Below are positions 1-5,290 of a stretch of DNA of 6,309 nucleotides, piece after piece (position 1 is the stretch's first letter; every line of letters begins with the position of its first letter). The stretch covers positions 1 through 6,309 of the forward strand of contig JAEYRU010000252.1 of NCBI GenBank assembly GCA_023435335.1. The letters are read 5' to 3'. The notes under the pieces are model-generated. The model saw only the letters and a program-made list of their open reading frames with translations. It was not told where the DNA came from and did not search any database. The DNA is from Pseudomonadota bacterium (GTDB lineage Bacteria > Pseudomonadota > Alphaproteobacteria > Rhizobiales > Rhizobiaceae). Position numbers and translations under genes: made by a program.

Positions 1-2
1 AC

Positions 3-50
3 GCCCATGCGCTCGCCGACTACGCGCTGGCCTTCCCGGATACGTCTTGA
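3..50 (+). CDS. C-terminal end of an unidentified protein (partial)
   Basis: Only the last 15 codons are visible, reading AHALADYALAFPDTS and then TGA. The third reading frame is favoured because it has G/C in nearly every third position and ends cleanly 8 bases before the stop of the convergent minus-strand gene, which is the usual spacing for two real gene ends. The fragment is too short to assign a family. The other plus frames could also be open here, so the call rests on codon bias and on layout alone. Confidence 0.45.
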   Translation, partial: AHALADYALAFPDTS

Positions 51-58
51 GTGCCGCG

Positions 59-235
59 CTAGCTTCCCTTGCGCATCTTGAACAGCGCGCCGGCCAGCCC
101 GAGCAGGCAGGCGGCGACGGCTACATATTGCATGATCGCCAGCGTGGTGCTCGGCGTCTCGTCGGTTCCGAGGATCAGCCAGCCCATCAGGACCAGCCCG
201 ACCACGCTGATGAGTGCGGATGTCTGCGGTTTCAC
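59..235 (-). CDS. Small two-helix membrane protein, 58 aa, unknown function
   Basis: I do not recognise a named family. The protein begins MKPQTSALIS (GTG start), has a first hydrophobic segment at about residues 7-22, a short polar loop GTDETPST, a second hydrophobic segment at about 31-50, and a basic tail FKMRKGS. This is a hairpin of two membrane helices with both ends probably in the cytoplasm. The frame continues upstream, but the longer version would add 19 residues of polar, Gln/Arg/Pro-rich sequence. A GGAGG lies 9 bases before the GTG, and a TTGACA -35 box overlaps the longer candidate start, so the GTG is preferred. It is transcribed alone, convergent with the gene ending at 50. 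Small proteins of this shape are common in rhizobia and usually annotated as hypothetical. Confidence 0.72.
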   Translation of the reverse strand: MKPQTSALISVVGLVLMGWLILGTDETPSTTLAIMQYVAVAACLLGLAGALFKMRKGS

Positions 236-244
236 CGGCGATTG

Positions 245-249
245 CCTCC
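245..249 (-). promoter_or_regulatory. Shine-Dalgarno deciding the GTG start at 235
   Basis: On the minus strand this reads GGAGG, with 9 bases before GTG. No comparable site precedes the longer in-frame start further upstream. Confidence 0.65.
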
Positions 250-263
250 GTTGCCCTTGCGGC

Positions 264-292
264 AGTGGAGCCGCCTTGCCGCGCCCTGTCAA
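264..292 (-). promoter_or_regulatory. Probable sigma-70 promoter of the 58-aa membrane protein
   Basis: The minus strand carries a perfect -35 TTGACA (complement of 287-292), a 17-base spacer, and TCCACT as -10 (complement of 264-269). The -10 is poor (3 of 6 to consensus), but a strong -35 with a weak GC-tolerant -10 is usual in Hyphomicrobiales. The implied transcript start is near 257, giving a short leader of about 22 bases that includes the GGAGG. Confidence 0.5.
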
Positions 293-492
293 GCGCGCTT
301 CATCAGCGAGTCCGGCCGAAGGCCGAGGCGGCGACTGCCGCCCAGACGCGCCGCGCAGCGAAGCGAAGCTCGCAAACGGGAACCGGACGTTTCGCCCGCC
401 CCTCCCGCGACGCCGCAGGCGCGCAGGAAGAAGAGCAGGGCCAGCGAGCGGAGCGAGCGATGCGGCCCGTGAGCGAGAGAATTCTTCCCGCC
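293..492. other. Gene-free GC-rich segment with small hairpins
   Basis: No credible gene lies between the 58-aa protein and cspA. Open frames cross it on both strands, but their products are Arg/Ala/Ser-rich low-complexity strings with no start signals. Visible structure includes CGGCC-GAA-GGCCG (313-325), a perfect six-pair hairpin GGCGGC-GACT-GCCGCC (327-342), and a purine-rich run of GAGCG/GCGAA units at 355-368 and 443-478. The second of these is bracketed by the inverted pair GGGCC (438-442) and GGCCC (464-468). None has a T-tract, so these are not intrinsic terminators. It could be a dispersed intergenic repeat or simply relaxed spacer sequence. Confidence 0.4.
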
Positions 493-521
493 TTGATTTC
501 GCCGCGCGTCGCGCCTATATG
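493..521 (+). promoter_or_regulatory. Probable cspA promoter
   Basis: TTGATT (493-498) is separated by 17 bases from TATATG (516-521); reading the -10 as CTATAT at 515-520 gives the alphaproteobacterial form with 16 bases. It is the only good promoter match in the gene-free interval before cspA. The predicted transcript start near 527 gives a leader of about 155 bases, in line with the long structured leaders typical of cold-shock genes. Confidence 0.58.
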
Positions 522-621
522 TGCCGGATCGATCTTGCCGACGGACTTTGTTACCCGCGCCCCCGAGCCCCAGGCTTCCCCGGCGCCCACGACGATCTTC
601 CTCTTCAAATCGATCGACGCA

Positions 622-646
622 CCGCCCGCATCTTCGTGCGGGGCGG
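622..646 (+). promoter_or_regulatory. Stable hairpin in the cspA 5' leader
   Basis: CCGCCCGCA (622-630) pairs with TGCGGGGCGG (637-646) with a single bulged base, around the loop TCTTCG. No T-tract follows, so it is not a terminator. It sits 35 bases upstream of the cspA start codon and leaves the AAAAGGA ribosome site unpaired. Long leaders with temperature-responsive folding control translation of E. coli cspA. That this hairpin plays such a role is inference, and it may instead protect the 5' end of the coding segment. Confidence 0.5.
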
Positions 647-681
647 GCATAAACTACGTGACCGATGAAAAGGATATCGTC

Positions 682-891
682 ATGACCACAGGTACCGTTA
701 AGTGGTTCAACGCCACCAAGGGTTTTGGTTTCATTCAGCCGGATGATGGCGGGCAGGACGTGTTCGTCCACATCTCCGCCGTCGAGCGCGCGGGCATGCG
801 CACCATCGTCGAGGGCCAGAAGCTCTCCTTCGAGGTGATGCAGGACAAGCGTTCCGGCAAGAGCGCGGCGGAAAACCTCCAGGCCGCGTAA
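682..891 (+). CDS. cspA: Cold-shock protein, CspA family
   Basis: A 69-residue single cold-shock domain (five-stranded OB fold) that binds single-stranded RNA and DNA and melts RNA secondary structure in the cytoplasm. The start MTTGTVKWFN is canonical, RNP1 is KGFGFI (13-18) and RNP2 is VFVHI (27-31), with the stacking aromatics W8, F15, F17, F28 and H30 present. The length matches the family. ATG 682 is chosen because the conserved domain begins there and AAAAGGA (668-674) lies 7 bases upstream; the frame is open further upstream but that part is not conserved-looking. The gene has a probable promoter at 493-521, a long leader with a hairpin, and an intrinsic terminator at 947-977. Alphaproteobacteria carry several csp paralogues, so the symbol denotes family, and cold induction cannot be assumed for this copy. 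Confidence 0.95.
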   Translation: MTTGTVKWFNATKGFGFIQPDDGGQDVFVHISAVERAGMRTIVEGQKLSFEVMQDKRSGKSAAENLQAA

Positions 892-946
892 TGCACATGG
901 TGTCGCCGTGACCGCGGATGTACCGGCACGGTTCGACGCTGGAGAG

Positions 947-977
947 AAGGGTCGGCACGCCGGCCCTTTTTTGTTTT
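947..977 (+). terminator. Intrinsic terminator after cspA
   Basis: AAGGGTCGG (947-955) and CCGGCCCTT (960-968) form a nine-pair stem with one U-G wobble and the loop CACG, followed by TTTTTT, a G, and TTTT to 977. This is a textbook rho-independent terminator 56 bases after the cspA stop. Its T-tract ends only 17 bases before the next start codon. Confidence 0.88.
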
Positions 978-994
978 CTGACGGAGTGCAAGGC

Positions 995-1204
995 ATGATC
1001 AAGGCGAGCGAGAGGCAGAGCAAGGCCGAGCAGACCACGGCCGTCGCCTGGGGCATCATCAACAGCGAGGTCGACGCGCGCGAGACCAAGACCGCGCGCC
1101 TGCGCAAGCTGCGTGAGGCGAAGGAGGCCGAGGCCGCCGCCGCCGCGGCGCTGGAGCCGGCGCCCGCGCCGAAGAAGAAACCCGTCCGCCGCAAGGCGAA
1201 GTAG
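995..1204 (+). CDS. Small basic helical protein, 69 aa, unknown function
   Basis: The product starts MIKASERQSK. It has a probable helical segment with AVAWGIINSEVDAR (16-29), a charged coiled-coil-like helix TARLRKLREAKEAE (33-46), an alanine run (47-52), and a Pro/Ala spacer leading to a strongly basic tail KKKPVRRKAK. Lys, Arg and Ala dominate, which would suit nucleic-acid contact, but no named domain is recognised. Similar short proteins occur in rhizobia as hypotheticals. ATG 995 has GGAG (983-986) 8 bases upstream. The frame is open further upstream, but that extension would run through the terminator hairpin, so it is rejected. Its transcript must either read through the cspA terminator or start in a very short space, because I see no separate promoter between the terminator and the ATG. 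Confidence 0.8.
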   Translation: MIKASERQSKAEQTTAVAWGIINSEVDARETKTARLRKLREAKEAEAAAAAALEPAPAPKKKPVRRKAK

Positions 1205-1221
1205 CGCGCCCGCCTGCCGCT

Positions 1222-1253
1222 GCGCCGCGGTTGCGGGAACCGGCCGCCGGCGC
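1222..1253 (+). other. Possible intergenic hairpin without T-tract
   Basis: GCGCCG (1222-1227) and CGGTT (1228-1232) can pair with CGGCGC (1248-1253) and AACCG (1238-1242) around a GCGGG loop, with five bases bulged on the right arm. No T-run follows. It lies between two small genes and could stabilise an RNA end. It may also be chance in GC-rich sequence. Confidence 0.3.
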
Positions 1254-1275
1254 TATCGGTGGGACGGGGGGTGTC

Positions 1276-1404
1276 ATGCGCAGAGCAAATATCGTGCTGG
1301 TTCTTTTTCTGTCGCACGTGGCGGCGATGCTGGTGGCGTCGCTGGCGATGCCGGAGCTCGTGCCCGACCACCTGGCATGGGCCGCGCGCGCCTTCTCCGA
1401 CTAG
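1276..1404 (+). CDS. Single-helix small membrane protein, 42 aa, unknown function
   Basis: ATG 1276 opens a 42-residue reading frame ending at TAG 1402-1404. It begins MRRANIVLVL, with two arginines ahead of one hydrophobic helix (about residues 5-25). An amphipathic, mildly acidic tail PELVPDHLAWAARAFSD follows. The positive N terminus predicts the tail on the periplasmic side if the helix inserts as a signal anchor. A run of six G (1266-1271) provides a Shine-Dalgarno-like site 4 bases before the ATG. The gene is 71 bases after the stop of the 69-aa basic protein on the same strand, so the two could be co-transcribed. No family is recognised. Support is the ribosome site, the clean membrane-protein composition and the fit between neighbours, not similarity. 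Confidence 0.6.
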   Translation: MRRANIVLVLFLSHVAAMLVASLAMPELVPDHLAWAARAFSD

Positions 1405-1499
1405 CCGCGGCGATCCCTTGTATTTGAACGATTCCCTTCCGCGATTGGCAATCCCCGCCTGCTAGGCTGCCCCTTCGAGTTTCGGTCGGGGGGCCGGAC

Positions 1500-2048
1500 A
1501 TGGCATACGTCACTCACGGCGCGGCGCAGGCCCGCGCGTCCTCGCATCGCGCAGGCGGCCTCGCCGCTCTCGTCCTTGGCATGCTCGGCCTGCTGATGCT
1601 GGCGGCGGGCGCCGTCCAGGTCTCCGCCGTCTCGTGGAGCCAGGCCGCCACCGCCTTTGCCGCGCGCTCCTGGCCGGTCGCCGAGGCCCGCATCCTGTCG
1701 GTCTCGATCGACGAGATACGCATCCCCGGTCCCGGCGGCGTGAGTTCGGAACTGGCGCTTTCGGCCTCCTACGAGTTCGAGGCGGACGGCGCGGTGGTCA
1801 CCGCCGACCGCGCCAGCCTCGCCGACCGCTCCGGCCCGGAGGACCGCCGGCTGCTGTCCGTCTTCCGCCGCATCGAGTTCGCCCGCCTGACCGGCCGCAC
1901 CCTGCCGGCGGTCTACGATCCGGCCGATCCCGCCCGCGCCTTCCTCGACCCGCGCTTCCCGTGGAGGGACGCGCTGCCGCGCCTCGCCCTCGCCGGCCTT
2001 TTCCTGCTGGTCGGCGGTCAGCTGCTCGCCCGCGCGCTTCGCCGCTAG
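1500..2048 (+). CDS. DUF3592 domain membrane protein, 182 aa
   Basis: The protein has a polar N terminus, a first membrane helix at about 19-43, an extramembrane domain at about 57-150, a second helix at about 161-178 and a short basic end LARALRR. The domain begins with the DUF3592 hallmark WPVAEARILS (58-67), continues with the strand SASYEFEADG (88-97), and closes with the signature VYDPADPARAFLD (138-150). That order, two helices flanking a beta-rich domain, is the normal DUF3592 layout. The helix-domain-helix topology puts the domain on one face of the inner membrane, most likely periplasmic. The function of the family is unknown. ATG 1500 follows a G-rich stretch (1488-1495) and is 95 bases after the 42-aa gene. 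I see no convincing promoter in that gap. Confidence 0.82.
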   Translation: MAYVTHGAAQARASSHRAGGLAALVLGMLGLLMLAAGAVQVSAVSWSQAATAFAARSWPVAEARILSVSIDEIRIPGPGGVSSELALSASYEFEADGAVVTADRASLADRSGPEDRRLLSVFRRIEFARLTGRTLPAVYDPADPARAFLDPRFPWRDALPRLALAGLFLLVGGQLLARALRR

Positions 2049-2117
2049 CCGATTCCCGCGCGCGATCACGAATGATTGCGCCGCGCGGCGGAACCCCGCA
2101 GCGCGCCTCCGGTTCTG

Positions 2118-2128
2118 TTGCATTGCAA
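2118..2128. promoter_or_regulatory. Short perfect palindrome upstream of the PLP enzyme gene
   Basis: TTGCA-T-TGCAA is an 11-base perfect inverted repeat that ends 17 bases before the start codon at 2146 and 7 bases before its Shine-Dalgarno. Its AT content stands out in a GC-rich interval. The position would suit a repressor operator near a transcript start, but no regulator gene is adjacent and an 11-mer palindrome can arise by chance. Confidence 0.3.
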
Positions 2129-2135
2129 TGAAAAC

Positions 2136-2140
2136 GGAGG
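2136..2140 (+). promoter_or_regulatory. Shine-Dalgarno deciding the start at 2146
   Basis: GGAGG lies 5 bases before ATG 2146. The alternative in-frame ATG at 2128 has no such site and would place the GGAGG inside the coding region. Confidence 0.75.
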
Positions 2141-2145
2141 CTGCC

Positions 2146-3456
2146 ATGCCCGCAGACGGGATCTCACGCCGCGATCTGCTGATGATCTCCGGCGCCGCCA
2201 TGGCCGCCGCCGCCGGCGCGCCGGGTCGCGCCGCCGCGCAGGCCGGCGCGGCCTCGGATGGCTGGCAGGCCGTGCGCGAGCTCTTCCCGCTGTCGCGCGA
2301 CAAGATCCACATGAGCGCGATGCTCATCTCCTCGCACCCGGCGCCGGTAGCCGGGGCGATCGAGCGCCACCGCGCCGGGCTCGACGCCGACCCGGTGGCA
2401 TATGTCGAGCAGAACGACAGGCCGCTGACCGAGGCCGCCCGCGCCGCCGCGGGACGCTACCTCGGCCTGCACGCCTCGCACGTGGCATTGACCGACTCGA
2501 CCACCATGGCCGTCGGCCTGGCCTATGCCGGGTTTCCGTTACAGCCAGGCGACGAGGTGCTGACGACCGACGAGGACTACTACGTCACGCTGGAGTCCCT
2601 GCGCCTGGCCGCCACTCGCGCCGGCGCCACCGTGCGCTCCATCCCGCTCTACGAGAGCGCCGCGGAGGCGGACCCCGACGCGATCGTAGAGGCGATCGCG
2701 CAGGCCGTGACCCCCGCCACCCGCCTCCTGGCACTGACCTGGGTCCATTCCAGCACGGGCATGAAGCTTCCGGCCGCGCGCATCGCCGCCGCGCTCGCCG
2801 AGATCAACGCCGGCCGCGACGAGGCCGACCAGGTTCTGTTCGGGCTGGACGGCGTCCATGGCTTCGGCATCGAGGATGTCTCGTTCGAGCGGCTCGGCTG
2901 CGATTTCTTCATGGCCGGCTGCCACAAATGGCTGTTCGGGCCCCGGGGCACCGGCATCCTGGCCGTGAGCAGCCGCGGCCTGGAGCGGCTTTCGCCGCTC
3001 ATTCCGAGCTTCACCGACGACAATTCCTTCGCCCGCTGGATCAGGGGCGATGCCGAGCCCGCCGGCGGCAATAACGGGCGGCGCCTGACGCCCGGCGGTT
3101 TCAAGGCGTTCGAGCACGTCTGGGCGCTGACGCAGGCCTTCGAACTGCACGAGGAAATCGGCCGCAACAGGATTGCGGCCCGCACGAGTGAACTTGCCTC
3201 GATGCTGAAGGAGGAACTGGCCGCCGTACCCGGTCTTACGCTCGCGACGCCGCGCGACCCGGGCCTGTCCGCCGGCATCGTCTCCTTCAACGTCGAGGGG
3301 CAGGGCGACCAGCGCGTCGTCTCGCGTCTGCGCGAGCGCGGCATCGTCGCCTCGGTGGCGCCCTATGCGACATCCCATGTCAGGCTGACGCCGAGCATCC
3401 GCAACAGCGAGACGGAGATCGAGGAGGTCGCCGCAGCGCTTCACGCCATCGCGTGA
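2146..3456 (+). CDS. Tat-exported class V aminotransferase-fold PLP enzyme
   Basis: A 436-residue fold-type I PLP enzyme of the class V aminotransferase group (cysteine desulfurase / isopenicillin N epimerase type). Visible motifs are LTDSTTMAVG (115-124, cofactor phosphate region), WVHSSTGMK (199-207), GLDGVHGFG (233-241) with the pyridine-nitrogen Asp235, GCHKWLFGPRGTG (258-270) with the Schiff-base Lys261, and the C-terminal VRLTPSIRNSETEIE with substrate-binding Arg413. The N terminus is a Tat signal: SRRDLL (7-12), an alanine-rich hydrophobic core, and a likely cleavage site near AAAQA (29-33). The enzyme would thus fold with PLP in the cytoplasm and act in the periplasm, as known for the Pseudomonas pyoverdine enzyme PvdN. 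The substrate cannot be read from the sequence, and no siderophore or ergothioneine genes are nearby. Start chosen at 2146 by its Shine-Dalgarno. It converges on the permease gene, the two stops being 7 bases apart. Confidence 0.88.
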   Translation: MPADGISRRDLLMISGAAMAAAAGAPGRAAAQAGAASDGWQAVRELFPLSRDKIHMSAMLISSHPAPVAGAIERHRAGLDADPVAYVEQNDRPLTEAARAAAGRYLGLHASHVALTDSTTMAVGLAYAGFPLQPGDEVLTTDEDYYVTLESLRLAATRAGATVRSIPLYESAAEADPDAIVEAIAQAVTPATRLLALTWVHSSTGMKLPAARIAAALAEINAGRDEADQVLFGLDGVHGFGIEDVSFERLGCDFFMAGCHKWLFGPRGTGILAVSSRGLERLSPLIPSFTDDNSFARWIRGDAEPAGGNNGRRLTPGGFKAFEHVWALTQAFELHEEIGRNRIAARTSELASMLKEELAAVPGLTLATPRDPGLSAGIVSFNVEGQGDQRVVSRLRERGIVASVAPYATSHVRLTPSIRNSETEIEEVAAALHAIA

Positions 3457-3463
3457 CGCGGGC

Positions 3464-4363
3464 TCAGACCGGGTGGCGCAGAACGCGCGCCGCCCTGCGC
3501 CGGCGGCCTTCGCGCAGCTGCCAGGCCGAATGCACGACCAGCGCGGCGATGAGGATCAGTCCGCCGATCAGGCTGCGCGTGGTCGGCGCCTCGGAAAAGA
3601 TCAGCCATACCCAGAGCGGCGCCAGCACCGTCTCCAGCAGGTAGAACATCGCCACCTCCGGCCCCGAGATGTATTTCGGCCCGGTCGCCAGGCAGAAGAA
3701 GGCGAGCGGCATGATCACCACGCCGTTGAAGATGATCCACCACGGCGCGTCGATGCGGTAACCGCCGTCCGCCACCATGAACAGCGCCACCGCCGCCGGC
3801 AGGATCACCGCCACCAGCGAGGTGAAGCCCATGTCCTTGCCGGTCGCCCGCGTGATGGTGATCGCCGAGGCGATGAAGAAGGCCGAGCACGCGGCCATGA
3901 CGTCGCCGAACAGGTTTCCCGAGCCGACCGAGTCCGACACGATGATACCGACGCCGACTACCATCGCCGCCATGGCCGCGAAGGTCGCCGGCCGCGGCCG
4001 CTCCTTCAGGAACAGCCAGGACAGCAGCGCCGCGAACATGGTGTTGAAGGCGAGGATGAAGACGAGGTTCGCGGTCGAGGTCGTGTAGACGGCGGTGATG
4101 AAGGCGAGCGAGGAAAGGCCGTAGAGCCCGGCCACCGCGAAGCCGGCGCGGCCCGGGATGAGCGGCGGCACGTCCCTGGACACGGCCCGCCAGGCAAGCC
4201 AGACGAGAAGCGCGGCGCAGAAGGTAGCTATGCTGCGCACCAAAAGGATCGACCATGCATCGCCCGCCGCGAGCTTGATCAGCGGGATGTCGACCGTGAG
4301 CGCCAATCCGCCGATCGCGGTGAGCACCAGCCCCTTGGCGTGATTGGTCTCGGCCGCGGCCAA
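3464..4363 (-). CDS. EamA/DMT superfamily permease, 299 aa
   Basis: An inner-membrane transporter with ten predicted helices arranged as two EamA repeats. The first repeat (about 11-143) ends in the typical FNTMFAALLSWLFLKERP (106-123) plus a helix MAAMVVGVGIIV. The second (about 152-281) ends in the equivalent VAMFYLLETVLAPLWVWL (237-254) and EAPTTRSLIGGLILI. A basic tail (286-297) is cytoplasmic. Family members export amino acids, metabolites or drugs, and the substrate here is unknown. No ATG is available: upstream Met/GTG starts would add over 50 polar residues overlapping bpt. TTG 4363 has CGGAG 7 bases upstream and gives the normal family length. The gene starts 43 bases after the bpt stop on the same strand, with no terminator between, so co-transcription is likely. 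Confidence 0.9.
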   Translation of the reverse strand: MAAAETNHAKGLVLTAIGGLALTVDIPLIKLAAGDAWSILLVRSIATFCAALLVWLAWRAVSRDVPPLIPGRAGFAVAGLYGLSSLAFITAVYTTSTANLVFILAFNTMFAALLSWLFLKERPRPATFAAMAAMVVGVGIIVSDSVGSGNLFGDVMAACSAFFIASAITITRATGKDMGFTSLVAVILPAAVALFMVADGGYRIDAPWWIIFNGVVIMPLAFFCLATGPKYISGPEVAMFYLLETVLAPLWVWLIFSEAPTTRSLIGGLILIAALVVHSAWQLREGRRRRAARVLRHPV

Positions 4364-4370
4364 CGCAGAA

Positions 4371-4375
4371 CTCCG
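4371..4375 (-). promoter_or_regulatory. Shine-Dalgarno deciding the TTG start at 4363
   Basis: The minus strand reads CGGAG, followed by 7 bases and TTG. It lies within the 43-base gap after the bpt stop, supporting a start here and not an overlapping one inside bpt. Confidence 0.6.
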
Positions 4376-4406
4376 GAAAACGGCTGGAGAAGAACGGGGT
4401 AGGAGG

Positions 4407-5162
4407 TCAGGCCTCGGCCTCGAAGGGCTCCCAGCCCTTCGGTCCGAGATGCTCCTGCGGCTGGAAGCGGATCTTATAGGCCATCTTGCGCGACCCGTTG
4501 ACCCAGTAGCCGAGATAGACATGGGGCAGACCCGCCGCGCGCGTCCGCTCGATGTGGTCGAGGATCATGTAGGTGCCGAGCGAGCGCTCCGCGTAGTCGG
4601 GATTGTAGAAGGAGTAGACCATCGACATGCCGTCGCCCATGCGGTCGGTCAGTGCGACCGCTATGAGCTCGCCCTGGCCCTTGCCGGTGATGAAGCTGTC
4701 CGGCCCGCGCTTGCGGTACTCGATGATCTTCGTGTCGACATGCGTGTCCTCGACCATCATGGCATAGTCGAGCACCGTCATGTCGGACATGCCGCCCCTG
4801 CGGTGGCGCGCGTCGAGGTAGGTGCGGAAGAGCGAATACTGCTCGGTGGTCGGCTCGGCGTCGTGCACCGCGCCAATAAGGTCCGCGTTCAGCTGCGTGA
4901 TGCGGCGCATGTTGCGCGTCGGCGTGAACCGGTCGGCCAGGATGCGCACCGACACGCAGGCGCGGCAGCTTTCGCACGCCGGGCGGTAGGCGATGTTCTG
5001 CGAACGGCGAAAGCCGCCCTGGGTGAGCAGGTCGTTGAGCTCGGGCGCCTTCTGGCCCACCAGGTGCGTGAACACCTTCCGTTCGAACTGCCCCTCGATA
5101 TAGGGGCAGGCCGATGGCGCGGTCAGGAAGAACTGAGGCGATTGGGTCGAATGGTGCGTCAT
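4407..5162 (-). CDS. bpt: Aspartate/glutamate leucyltransferase (arginyltransferase family)
   Basis: A 251-residue cytoplasmic aminoacyl-tRNA-protein transferase of the bacterial N-degron pathway. It transfers leucine from leucyl-tRNA to N-terminal Asp or Glu, so that ClpS delivers the protein to ClpAP. The N-terminal domain shows CPYIEGQFERKVF (19-31), GFRRSQNIAYRP (50-61) and the cysteine cluster CESCRAC (63-69). The C-terminal acyltransferase domain shows SFYNPDYAERSLGTYMI (184-200), HVYLGYWVNGSRKMAYK (214-230) and RFQPQEHLGPKGW (232-244). Length and all motifs are complete. Leucyl over arginyl specificity follows family knowledge of prokaryotic members and is not read from the sequence. 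ATG 5162 is the first start before the conserved region, with a weak GGGTGA-type ribosome site 18-23 bases away. The gene has a likely promoter at 5192-5221 and is followed by the permease gene. Confidence 0.95.
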   Translation of the reverse strand: MTHHSTQSPQFFLTAPSACPYIEGQFERKVFTHLVGQKAPELNDLLTQGGFRRSQNIAYRPACESCRACVSVRILADRFTPTRNMRRITQLNADLIGAVHDAEPTTEQYSLFRTYLDARHRRGGMSDMTVLDYAMMVEDTHVDTKIIEYRKRGPDSFITGKGQGELIAVALTDRMGDGMSMVYSFYNPDYAERSLGTYMILDHIERTRAAGLPHVYLGYWVNGSRKMAYKIRFQPQEHLGPKGWEPFEAEA

Positions 5163-5191
5163 CGATGCGTCATGTGGGAGTCACCCTTCCC

Positions 5192-5221
5192 ATAGCTTGG
5201 ACGCGCCTGCGAAAACGTCAA
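5192..5221 (-). promoter_or_regulatory. Probable sigma-70 promoter of bpt
   Basis: On the minus strand, TTGACG (complement of 5216-5221) is followed by 18 bases and AGCTAT (complement of 5192-5197); shifting by one gives AAGCTA with a 17-base spacer. It lies in the 128-base gap between the RDD gene stop and bpt, so bpt and the permease can be expressed independently of the RDD gene. The implied leader is about 20-25 bases. Confidence 0.5.
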
Positions 5222-5290
5222 CAGGAGAATGCGGCCGCACGCGTTGCCGCCGCGGAATTTGATGCGGAAGGAGGCCAGTCCGCAGCCTTG

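Noticed and set aside
303..650. A 115-residue minus-strand frame in the gene-free interval
   Set aside because: No ribosome site, no recognisable domain, low-complexity C-terminal half, and it would be antisense to the cspA promoter and leader.
289..1371. A 360-residue open frame on the minus strand covering the cspA region
   Set aside because: It is antisense to cspA and the 69-aa gene, passes through the terminator, and its product is Arg/Ala-rich with no domain. It is a by-product of high GC.
1446..1462. Possible sigma-54 promoter (TGGCA followed by TGC) before the DUF3592 gene
   Set aside because: The spacing between the GG and GC elements is two bases too long for a -24/-12 promoter.
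2539..3444. A 301-residue minus-strand frame
   Set aside because: Antisense to the PLP enzyme, whose motifs are complete; codon-position bias belongs to the plus frame.
3454..3466. Bidirectional terminator between the convergent PLP enzyme and permease genes
   Set aside because: Only 7 bases separate the stops and no stem followed by a T-tract is visible on either strand nearby.
3473..4402. A 309-residue plus-strand frame
   Set aside because: Antisense to the permease; very rich in Arg, His and Glu with no hydrophobic core, as expected for the complement of a membrane protein gene.
4344..5195. A 283-residue plus-strand frame
   Set aside because: Antisense to bpt, which has every family motif; the product is a Val/Arg/Asp-rich shadow.
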